A DNA stretch of 64,000 nt from Rhizobiales bacterium NRL2. Its GTDB lineage: Bacteria; Pseudomonadota; Alphaproteobacteria; Minwuiales; Minwuiaceae. The stretch spans positions 565,001 through 629,000 of the forward strand of contig CP016093.1 of assembly GCA_001664005.1 (NCBI GenBank), read 5' to 3'. Both the position numbers and the translations under genes were made by a program. The notes under the pieces are model-generated. The model was not told where the DNA came from. It saw only the letters and a program-made list of their open reading frames with translations, and ran no database searches. How positions within the stretch are numbered: position 1 is the first letter of the stretch; every line of letters starts with the position of its first letter. This document shows positions 44,243 to 51,236 of this stretch, piece after piece.

Positions 44243-45139
44243 TCAGTCCCGGCCGTCGTTGGGCGTGTCGCCGAGGTACAGGGGCTTGATGGCGCGGCTG
44301 CGGGCCGTGATCGCCGCACCGCCGGTGCGATCCATGTCGCGCGGCAGGGCGGGGTCGGCGAGGGTGAGCGGGTGACCCGTCTCGACGAAGCCCAGATAGG
44401 GGCCGCCGAAGTCGTAGCCGATCAGCTTCAGCACCTCGTGCGGGATATCCTTCGCCTTGTCCGGCGGGATCGAGAGGTACTGGTTCTCCTCCTGGCGCAG
44501 CCAGCCGAGATTGTAGTGAAGCCCCATGCCGCGGCGGTTGCCGTTCGACCGGTTGGCGCCGCCGCCGTGAATGAGGTTGCTGGTGTAGAGCAGCACCGAA
44601 CCGGCCGGCATCTCCGCATTGACCACCTCGTCGGCTGTGGGTTGGCGGTCATGGGCCCAGCGGTGGCTGCCGGGCACCAGCCGGGTGCCGCCATTCTCGG
44701 CAGTGAAGTCGTTGCACGCCCACATGGTGGCCAGCGTCATGGGGATGGAAGGCAGGCGCACGGGATAGATCCCGCCGTCGCGGTGCAGTTCCTGGGCCGT
44801 CTCGCCGGGCTGCAGATCCACCAGCAAGGTGACATGGAGGTGATAGCGCGCGCAGTGGGGCAGCAGAACGCGGTCGCAGACGCTCATGATCGTGGGGTGG
44901 ACGGCGAGCTCCCGGCAGGCCGCGGACTTGGCGATCAGATTGTTGATGCGTTTGGTCCTGTGGCCGGCGAAGTCGGTCCTGCCCAGCTGCACCGCGTCGA
45001 CATGGGGCTCGAAATCGGCGTTGAGACGCGACACGGTCGCGGCATCGGCCAGTTCGCGCACGATGGCGTAGCCGTGCTCGTCAAGGGCATCGGCGACTGC
45101 CTCGGGGCTTGCGTCGCGCTCGAATTCTGGCCTGGGCAT
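44243..45139 (-). CDS. Phytanoyl-CoA dioxygenase (PhyH) family protein
   Basis: 298 aa from the ATG at 45139 (GAGGAG site). Fe(II)/2-oxoglutarate dioxygenase with an HxD motif in TAQELHRDGGIYP and the distal His in TSNLIHGGGANRSNGNRRGMGLHYN, plus an Arg (RSNGNRRG) for 2-oxoglutarate. Relatives hydroxylate lipids, small acids or natural-product scaffolds. It lies upstream of the nadD-like gene on the same strand and may be co-transcribed with it, but a role in the pincer pathway is not shown. Confidence 0.85.
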   Translation of the reverse strand: MPRPEFERDASPEAVADALDEHGYAIVRELADAATVSRLNADFEPHVDAVQLGRTDFAGHRTKRINNLIAKSAACRELAVHPTIMSVCDRVLLPHCARYHLHVTLLVDLQPGETAQELHRDGGIYPVRLPSIPMTLATMWACNDFTAENGGTRLVPGSHRWAHDRQPTADEVVNAEMPAGSVLLYTSNLIHGGGANRSNGNRRGMGLHYNLGWLRQEENQYLSIPPDKAKDIPHEVLKLIGYDFGGPYLGFVETGHPLTLADPALPRDMDRTGGAAITARSRAIKPLYLGDTPNDGRD

Positions 45140-45286
45140 CCGCTGTTGGCTCCTCTGCCGGGTCTGAGGACCATTCCAGCGGCGCGGCCGCTTCGATGCA
45201 AGATGCCTCGTCGGCGGCGCGGCGGCGACGGCCGCGCCCGCGCGTGCCGGCGCGCCGTTCCGTCGGTTCGATTTCAATGAAGCAAG

Positions 45287-45319
45287 TGGCGGAGGGAAAG
45301 GGACTGGAATCCAACGTTC
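45287..45319. other. tRNA-Ser 3'-end-like fragment, possible att site
   Basis: The reverse complement reads GGATTCCAGTCCC then TTTCCCTCCGCCA, resembling the T-arm and acceptor end of tRNA-Ser (...TTCGAATCCC...CTCCGCCA), but degenerate; no tRNA body is attached. It sits where base composition drops and island genes begin. Remnants like this mark insertion at tRNA 3' ends. No integrase is visible. Confidence 0.3.
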
Positions 45320-45352
45320 TCTGACTGATCCACCTCACGAATCGCCTGCTTT

Positions 45353-46630
45353 TCAGATCATAAACACCGGAGCGAACCCGCCCCCAGGAGTCCTGAAATT
45401 CGTGGTCTGGCCTTGATAGAGGCGCGCAGCTACCAAAAGAACCTGACCGTCATAAGTGTAGAGCCGAACGTCCATCTTGCGCACCTGTAGTGCTTCGTCG
45501 ATCTTGATCATGCGCTCGCTCGGCCGGACCAAAGTCTGAGCAACGTAGCCCCCTCGCTCGATTTCTGCCCAGACGCCTTTCGTCACCTTGTCACCACGGT
45601 AGACCGCCTTTCCGCCATGTCCGCCCGTTGGCTTGAAGAACAGGTCCTTACGCGACTTCCACAGTTCGTCGGCGATTTCGGGAGTGACAACGACAGTACG
45701 CGGGACGGATTTGAGTTGGGCCAGAAGTCTTGGCTCCAGACCCCAGGCCTCGAGCGTTGCCGGATCCGAGAGCAGCGAAAGGGCGCGCTTGTCGGCGAGA
45801 AGGGCGTGGTTGTGCGGATTTGGCGTCACGACCACCGCGCCCTCCCGGTAGGCATCTCTTAGCGCCCTGTGTTCCGGCTGATCGAACGCGAAGTCGGTGA
45901 CCCTGTTGTAGACGAGGTCGATCGGCTTCCCCTCGACGCTGAGCCGACCGGCTTCATGGCGAAGATGGCTGGCGTCCGCGATAACGGCATCGACGCCACG
46001 TGCGGCCATCGCCTGCCGCACAAGGACGAACTCGGGATAGAGATACTGTTCCTCCGGCCTGTCGTCGACGATGGCAATTCGGCCTGCGGAACCGCTTCCC
46101 CGCTGGCGCTCCCATTCGTCCTGGAACATGCGAAATGCCACATCCTCGAAGGCGTGCGGCTTCAAGGGCATGTCCATTTCGGCACAACAGGCGCGCTGAG
46201 CCCTTGCAAGAAGGGCGTTGAGGAATGCCCCGCCGGCGTTGGTATTGATCTCGATGAGCCGGAGGCCGTCTTCGCCGAGATGGAAATCGTAGCCCATCAA
46301 CGCACCAACAGGGCCGTGATCCTTTTGCGAGATTTCCGGCGCCCAGGAGAGGACGGCGGCCTTGTATGCGGCGAGCCGCGCCGTCGCCTCGATCGCGGCG
46401 ACCACCTCCTGCATCTCGGCCACCTGGCTGGCCGAGAGGAACACAGGCACATTCGAGAACAAATGCGCCTTGGGTCGGATGAAGGTCTCGCAGAACTCCG
46501 GGTCGCCAGCCTCGCGCTCAAGCGCCTCGCACAGCAACGGGCGGTCGAGGGTAATGCAGAAGCAATTCTGGTTCAGCCGCTCCGAGAGAGTCTGAACTGG
46601 ACCCGTGGACGTGGGGCCTGGATCGCTCAT
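45353..46630 (-). CDS. ATP-grasp-like protein of unknown function
   Basis: 425 aa from the ATG at 46630. The C-terminal half has an ATP-grasp pattern: DLFFKPTGGHGGKAVYRGDKVTKGVW (Gly-rich ATP loop), YVAQTLVRPSERM, and MDVRLYTYDGQVLLVAARLYQGQTTNFRTPGGGFAPV (metal and phosphate residues). The N-terminal half contains GYDFHLGEDGLRLIEINTNAGGAFLNAL, which recalls glutathionylspermidine-synthase-like proteins. ATP-grasp enzymes ligate a carboxylate to an amine through an acyl phosphate; the substrates are unknown. Type II GAPDH lies 73 bp upstream on the same strand. Confidence 0.65.
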   Translation of the reverse strand: MSDPGPTSTGPVQTLSERLNQNCFCITLDRPLLCEALEREAGDPEFCETFIRPKAHLFSNVPVFLSASQVAEMQEVVAAIEATARLAAYKAAVLSWAPEISQKDHGPVGALMGYDFHLGEDGLRLIEINTNAGGAFLNALLARAQRACCAEMDMPLKPHAFEDVAFRMFQDEWERQRGSGSAGRIAIVDDRPEEQYLYPEFVLVRQAMAARGVDAVIADASHLRHEAGRLSVEGKPIDLVYNRVTDFAFDQPEHRALRDAYREGAVVVTPNPHNHALLADKRALSLLSDPATLEAWGLEPRLLAQLKSVPRTVVVTPEIADELWKSRKDLFFKPTGGHGGKAVYRGDKVTKGVWAEIERGGYVAQTLVRPSERMIKIDEALQVRKMDVRLYTYDGQVLLVAARLYQGQTTNFRTPGGGFAPVFMI

Positions 46631-46703
46631 CGCCCCCAAAGCCCTGGCTGTCCCCAGGCCGGACGCGCGTCAGGCCCGATGCGGGCATCGAAAAGTCTTG
46701 GAA

Positions 46704-47759
46704 TCATCGTTGCCCCAGTGTTTCGGTCAGCAGGCCGATCCCGAGTGCCGCATCCGTCTTTGCGATGGAGTCTTCGGCGCTCGCGATCACTCCGCACAGT
46801 GCCCGGATCGCGTCGATCGTCTCTGGAATGACGATGGCCTGGTTGTCCACCATGTAGGCGTAGAACAGTTCGTCTCCCTGGACCTTCAGCATGTCCGACC
46901 ACAGCGCCACCTCGTAGAGGTTGTCATGTGGCCGGCCCAGGTCGGCCATGAGCTCCTTGACCGCGTTGATCGCCGTCAATCCGGCATCCATGCGGATCAG
47001 GGCAATCCGGGACGATGCTGCAAAAGCGTCGAGCACCTCTTCCCTTGAGGCCGGGCGGGTCAACTGCACCGACCAGTAGTGCAGATGCGCCAGGGTCTCT
47101 GGCACCTTGACCGCCATCGTGACGACATCGAGATCGGGGTCGACGCTCTGCGCATCCGGCCCCTGATGGCTGGGAATCTCGGGCTCGGGGACGAGCGTGT
47201 TCATGATCCCGCCAAGGTGACTTTCCCAGGGGTCCGTCGCCCGGCGCAGCAGCGTCCCGCGCGCGCGACGCAGCAGGCCTCCCTGCTTCAATGCCGTAAG
47301 GGTTCTCACGATCGAGGTGGTGTTGCAGGAGACGACGCGCGTGCTGTCCCGGTCCAGCGCACTCGCATAGGTAGATTCCGCAACGAAGGAGTGTCCGGTC
47401 ACCTCGTGATTCTCGCCACCCTGGACGATGAACTTGATGCCCCTTTGTCGATAGATGTCGACGTTCACCGCCGCGATCCGTTTCGGCGTGCAGTCCACCA
47501 CCAGGTCGCTCGCCTCAAGCAGATCATCGAGGTTCCCGGCGACATCGAGTCCGGTGTTCCGCATCGCCTCTGCATGGTCACTGGTGGCTGCGAAAAGGCG
47601 GTAACCCTTCTGCGTCGCCATGCGTGGCCGCCAGTCGGCGCTGATATCCGCAACCCCGGCCAGTTCCATATCGTCCTGCAGCGCAACGGCGTCGGCGACA
47701 CGCTTTCCGATCACGCCGTAGCCGTTCACGGCGACGCGGATCTTTTTCGTTGGGGTCAT
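46704..47759 (-). CDS. Type II (archaeal-type) glyceraldehyde-3-phosphate dehydrogenase
   Basis: 351 aa. Start KIRVAVNGYGVIGKRVADAVALQ is the Rossmann site; the catalytic Cys lies in TRVVSCNTTSIVRTL. ADISADWRPRMATQKGYRLF, FIVQGGENHEVTGHSFVAESTYA and PEPEIPSHQGPDAQSV are typical of type II GAPDH rather than the usual bacterial GapA. It interconverts glyceraldehyde 3-phosphate and 1,3-bisphosphoglycerate with NAD(P). Phosphoketolase at 56164 makes glyceraldehyde 3-phosphate, which links the two ends of the island. The ATP-grasp-like gene follows. Confidence 0.88.
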   Translation of the reverse strand: MTPTKKIRVAVNGYGVIGKRVADAVALQDDMELAGVADISADWRPRMATQKGYRLFAATSDHAEAMRNTGLDVAGNLDDLLEASDLVVDCTPKRIAAVNVDIYRQRGIKFIVQGGENHEVTGHSFVAESTYASALDRDSTRVVSCNTTSIVRTLTALKQGGLLRRARGTLLRRATDPWESHLGGIMNTLVPEPEIPSHQGPDAQSVDPDLDVVTMAVKVPETLAHLHYWSVQLTRPASREEVLDAFAASSRIALIRMDAGLTAINAVKELMADLGRPHDNLYEVALWSDMLKVQGDELFYAYMVDNQAIVIPETIDAIRALCGVIASAEDSIAKTDAALGIGLLTETLGQR

Positions 47760-47945
47760 CGGCTTCTCCTCGCGTTGGTAGCGCGCGTCCGTGATGTGCC
47801 GCTGTCTGTTTGCCGAAATCCTTCCAACTATTCCACGAAAGCGACTGAGTTACTGCCCCCAAACCACCCTGACTGGCGAATTTCTCCGAGCGGCGTCCGC
47901 TTCATCATGGCATCGTCAATGCTATCCTCGTTTACGCTGGCGCCG

Positions 47946-48824
47946 TCAGGATGAAGCGGCGCGCCGCTGCACCAGCAAGATACCGATCAGCACCAGGACG
48001 ACACCCACGGCCTGGACTACCTCGAGCCGTTCGCCGAAGAAGGCCGCGCCAATCATCAGCCCGAAGACCGGCACCAGAAACGTGAAAGCGTTGGCCCGAT
48101 TGAGCGTAACTTGCTCCAGCACCTCGAACCAGAGCCAGAATGCGAGCGATGATCCGAGGACCGCAAGCGCCACGAGGACGAGAATGAACTCCGGCGACCA
48201 CGCCAGCAACGAGACATCTTCCGTCAACATGGACAGCAGAGCCAGCGGTGCCGCACCGATGAGCAACTGGAAACCCATCGCCATGATGGGGTCGGCCTGG
48301 CCGGTGAGGCGCTTGATGGCAACATTGCCGATGGAAACACCGGTGGCGGCGAGCAGGACATAGGCGATGCCTTGGGAGTAGCCGCGGGCGCTGTCTCCGG
48401 CGAGACCCGGCCAAGCGATCACCGCGATGCCGGCCAGGCCAACCGCCAGCCCGATCCTTCCAGTCGCCTTGAGGCGTTCCCCCAGGAAGACATACGCGAG
48501 AACCGCGGCGACGATCGGCTGTACGTTCGCGATGACGGTCGCGAGTCCCGGCGAAACGAACTCGGCCGCATGGAACATGCCGAGGAAACCCATACTTGTC
48601 GCCCCCAACCCGACCACGACGATCAGAAACCAGGGCCGCGCGCCGACGGGCACCGGACGATGGCAAAGGACTCCGAGTGCAATCAGGCAAAGGCCTGCCA
48701 GCGCGGCTCGCAGGGCCGCAAAGGCAAGATGCGGCGCAAGGTCCAGGCCAATGGTGATGAGGGGAAAGCAGGCGGCCCAAAGCACCATGACCACCAGAAG
48801 GCGGAAGGCAGCGCCAATGGTCAT
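47946..48824 (-). CDS. EamA/DMT-family exporter
   Basis: 292 aa with ten membrane helices in two EamA repeats: LLVVMVLWAACFPLITIGLDLAPHLAFAALRAALAGLCL opens the first, and GIAYVLLAATGVSIGNVAIKRLTGQADPIMAMGFQLLIGAAPLALLSML the second. These inner-membrane carriers export amino acids, purines or other metabolites. The substrate is unknown. Within the island it lies between GAPDH and the copper cassette, divergent from the latter. Confidence 0.85.
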   Translation of the reverse strand: MTIGAAFRLLVVMVLWAACFPLITIGLDLAPHLAFAALRAALAGLCLIALGVLCHRPVPVGARPWFLIVVVGLGATSMGFLGMFHAAEFVSPGLATVIANVQPIVAAVLAYVFLGERLKATGRIGLAVGLAGIAVIAWPGLAGDSARGYSQGIAYVLLAATGVSIGNVAIKRLTGQADPIMAMGFQLLIGAAPLALLSMLTEDVSLLAWSPEFILVLVALAVLGSSLAFWLWFEVLEQVTLNRANAFTFLVPVFGLMIGAAFFGERLEVVQAVGVVLVLIGILLVQRRAASS

Positions 48825-48982
48825 TGCCGATGTGCCAAGCTTTGCCCGATGCAGAGAACTGGCGGTTTCATTGGAGCGTAATCCGTTCTATCATTGCATA
48901 TTGATCCAGATCAGTGCGGACGCGGCGACCCCACCCTACATGGAGAATCGAAGCAAGTCCGTTGGAGAGGGCAAGGAAGCGC

Positions 48983-49387
48983 ATGTCGCAGGCAATTACT
49001 TGGCAGCGCAGAAAGGATCCGTATCGTTTGACACGGGGCGTGAAGCATTGGCTGGCGCTGCTGCTTGTACTTGCCTTTTCAACGTCAGGTCTTGCCCATG
49101 TTTCGATGGGCGACCATGCCGCGTCGGCAACCTCGTTTTCGCATGAGGTTGCATCCAGTGGTCAGGACGTGGCGGCGGAACCGGATTGCGGCAGCCGTGG
49201 CGATGAATCCCACGGCCGAACCTGTTGCACCGGCAGCGTCTGTTCCTTTTTCGTCCCGCCGGTCTCGGCGGGAGGCACGAGCATGGCGACGGTCGCTGAA
49301 GTTGTAGCACGCCTTCCCGACGAAGTTCATCCCGGCCGCGCGCCGTCGCCCGGTTTGCGACCTCCGAGTCTCTCCGCGAACGGCTGA
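48983..49387 (+). CDS. Small exported Cys/His-rich protein of the copper cassette
   Basis: 134 aa from the ATG at 48983 (AAGGAAG site); an in-frame ATG at 48914 exists. One hydrophobic segment near the N-terminus (HWLALLLVLAFSTSGLAHV) acts as signal or anchor. Behind it lie a His/Met region (HVSMGDHAAS) and CGSRGDESHGRTCCTGSVCSF, where five Cys/His are close enough to bind a metal, as in DUF2946-like copper-linked proteins. Alternatives are an unrelated secreted protein. First gene of the plus-strand metal cassette. Confidence 0.55.
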   Translation: MSQAITWQRRKDPYRLTRGVKHWLALLLVLAFSTSGLAHVSMGDHAASATSFSHEVASSGQDVAAEPDCGSRGDESHGRTCCTGSVCSFFVPPVSAGGTSMATVAEVVARLPDEVHPGRAPSPGLRPPSLSANG

Positions 49388-49471
49388 GCCCGCGCGCCTC
49401 TCCCGGCGTGTCGGGCTGATCCGACCGGTCCCGCCGGTCCGGCCCTGCAACGTTCCCGAGAGAGTTTCGTC

Positions 49472-49588
49472 ATGTACCATCCATCATATCGCCAGTTTCT
49501 GGCATTCACCGACACCGCAGGCATGATCGGCGCGGCTTCTTCGCTGCTGTTTTCAAAGTGCCCCCGTCACGAGGGCGCAGGGTCATGA
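49472..49588 (+). CDS. Tiny ORF coupled to the DUF2933 gene (uncertain)
   Basis: 38 codons, MYHPSYRQFLAFTDTAGMIG, then AASSLLFSKCPRHEGAGS; it stops in an ATGA overlap with the DUF2933 start at 49585. GAGAGAG lies upstream. No family was recognised. It may be a leader peptide that couples translation, or chance. Confidence 0.35.
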   Translation: MYHPSYRQFLAFTDTAGMIGAASSLLFSKCPRHEGAGS

Positions 49589-49842
49589 CCCATCACGATC
49601 ACTCACCCGCCGAGCCAAAGGCAGACGAAGATCGGCGCCAGCCGTTTCTGAAAACACCGGCCGGACTCGCGCTCTGCGTGTTTCTCGCCGTTGTCGGCGT
49701 CCTTCTTGTTTTCGAGCACAGGGTTCACCTTCTGGGAGCCTGGCCGCTCCTGTTCCTGCTGGTCTGCGGCGGCATGCACTTCTTCATGCATCGAGGTCAC
49801 GGTGGCCATGGTGGCCACGGCGGCGGCAGCGATGAACGGTGA
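49585..49842 (+). CDS. DUF2933-type His-rich small membrane protein
   Basis: 85 aa. An N-terminal His patch (MTHHDHS), one or two membrane helices (PAGLALCVFLAVVGVLLVFEHRVHLLGAWPLLFLLVCGGMHFFMH) and a tail RGHGGHGGHGGG. DUF2933 proteins occur in copper/silver cassettes and probably help handle metal at the inner membrane. It overlaps the methyltransferase gene that follows by 11 bp. Confidence 0.82.
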   Translation: MTHHDHSPAEPKADEDRRQPFLKTPAGLALCVFLAVVGVLLVFEHRVHLLGAWPLLFLLVCGGMHFFMHRGHGGHGGHGGGSDER

Positions 49843-50488
49843 TGTTCCCGCCTATGGCCTGTGGTTTCTGGCGGCCCTGAATGCGGGCATCTTCATCCTG
49901 TTCGCCTTCAGCTTCTTCAAGCCGAACACGACGCGCGACTGGCGCTCGCTCGGGGCCTTTTCGGCCTTCATCGTTGCCCTGTTCGCCGAGATGTACGGGT
50001 TCCCGCTGACGCTCTACGTGCTGGCAGGCTGGCTCGGCAGCACCGTTCCGGCTTTCGATCCGCTCTCGCACGATGCTGGCCACCTTTGGCCCGCCCTGTT
50101 CGGCTGGTCGATGAATCCGCATTTCAGCCCGTTCCATCTGCTGAGCTACGTCTTCATTGGCGGCGGTTTCATGCTGATCGCCGCCGCGTGGCGGGTGCTG
50201 CACGAGGCGCAGAAGAAGGGAATTCTCGCGACGACCGGCCCTTATGCCCGCATGCGGCATCCGCAGTATGTCGGCTTCGCGCTGATCATGATCGGATTTT
50301 TCCTGCAGTGGCCGACACTGGTGACGGGCCTGATGCTGCCAGTGCTGCTGGTCATGTATTGGCGGCTCGCAAGGACCGAAGAGCGCGAAGTGGAAGCGGC
50401 CTTCGGTGACCAATACCGCCGCTATGCCAGTGCGGTTCCTGCTTTCCTGCCGCGCCCCACCAATCTGCTTCGTTCGAGCAGGGGGTGA
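49832..50488 (+). CDS. Isoprenylcysteine carboxyl methyltransferase-like membrane protein
   Basis: 218 aa from the ATG at 49832. About five membrane helices, then the cytosolic SAM-binding motif of the ICMT/phospholipid methyltransferase group: TTGPYARMRHPQYVGFALIMIGFFLQWPTLVTGLMLPVLLVMYWRLARTEEREVEAAFGDQYRRYASAVPAF. Such proteins commonly travel with copper ATPases; the substrate is unknown. It overlaps the DUF2933 gene and is 43 bp from the Met-rich protein. Confidence 0.85.
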   Translation: MNGDVPAYGLWFLAALNAGIFILFAFSFFKPNTTRDWRSLGAFSAFIVALFAEMYGFPLTLYVLAGWLGSTVPAFDPLSHDAGHLWPALFGWSMNPHFSPFHLLSYVFIGGGFMLIAAAWRVLHEAQKKGILATTGPYARMRHPQYVGFALIMIGFFLQWPTLVTGLMLPVLLVMYWRLARTEEREVEAAFGDQYRRYASAVPAFLPRPTNLLRSSRG

Positions 50489-50530
50489 CTGTGGCGATTT
50501 TTCCTTCTCATCAACCAAGGAGTACGAAAC

Positions 50531-51187
50531 GTGAGAACACGAAACCTTCAGGCGGCCCTGTTCGCGGGTTTGCTACTTATCGGGACCGCAGCATCGGTCG
50601 CAGCCCAAACCAGCGCACAGCCACAGGACGAACACCACCCGGAAGAAACCCAGGACGCTCCGCCAGCGAGCCCGGCGCCCGGTGACGCGCCCTCAGCAGC
50701 CGCACCCGGAAGCATGCCCGGCATGGGCATGATGACGCCGGAGATGATGCAGATGATGCAGCGCATGATGAGTCAGGGTGCAATGACCGGGATGATGATG
50801 GGCGAAATGGCAGGCCAGGGCATGGCCGAGGGTGGCGCGGTTCCAGGCATGGCCGGTCAGATGCCCATGGCAGGCATGATGGCGTGCCCGATGATGCGAA
50901 TGATGATGAACGGCCAGGCAGGAATGGGCATGCCCGGCATGATGGGTGGTCAGGGCATCCTCCTCGGAACGCCGAACGGCACACCGGAGGAGATGACGGA
51001 GGATCGCGTCCGCGCCTTGCTCGAGCAGCAGTTGACCAATCTTGGCAATCCCCGTCTGAGGCTCGGCGAGATCGGCACTGCGCCTGACGGGAGCATCACT
51101 GCAGAGATCGTTACCGTGGACGGCTCGCTGGTGCAGAAGCTCGCCTTCAACCGCTATCCCGGTCTGGTCCGGCAGATAGCCGAATAG
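50531..51187 (+). CDS. Met-rich periplasmic protein, probable copper binder
   Basis: 218 aa with a signal peptide (about 1-25, ending VAAQ). Residues about 60-145 contain many MxM and MMxM clusters (MPGMGMMTPEMMQMMQRMMSQ; GMMACPMMRMMMNG), a composition that binds Cu(I) in periplasmic copper proteins. The C-terminal domain (TEDRVRALLEQQLTNLGNPRLRLGEIGTAPDGSITAEIVTVDGSLVQKLAFNR) is a small fold found in similar proteins. It lies between the ICMT-like gene and the copper ATPase. Confidence 0.78.
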   Translation: MRTRNLQAALFAGLLLIGTAASVAAQTSAQPQDEHHPEETQDAPPASPAPGDAPSAAAPGSMPGMGMMTPEMMQMMQRMMSQGAMTGMMMGEMAGQGMAEGGAVPGMAGQMPMAGMMACPMMRMMMNGQAGMGMPGMMGGQGILLGTPNGTPEEMTEDRVRALLEQQLTNLGNPRLRLGEIGTAPDGSITAEIVTVDGSLVQKLAFNRYPGLVRQIAE

Positions 51188-51236
51188 GCGCGCGGACTTG
51201 TGACACCGGTACTGGCGCCCGCCTAAGGAGAACACG

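Noticed and set aside
49799-49830. GGTGGCCATGGTGGCCACGG tandem pattern
   Set aside because: It is the coding sequence of the Gly/His tail of the DUF2933 protein, not a regulatory repeat.
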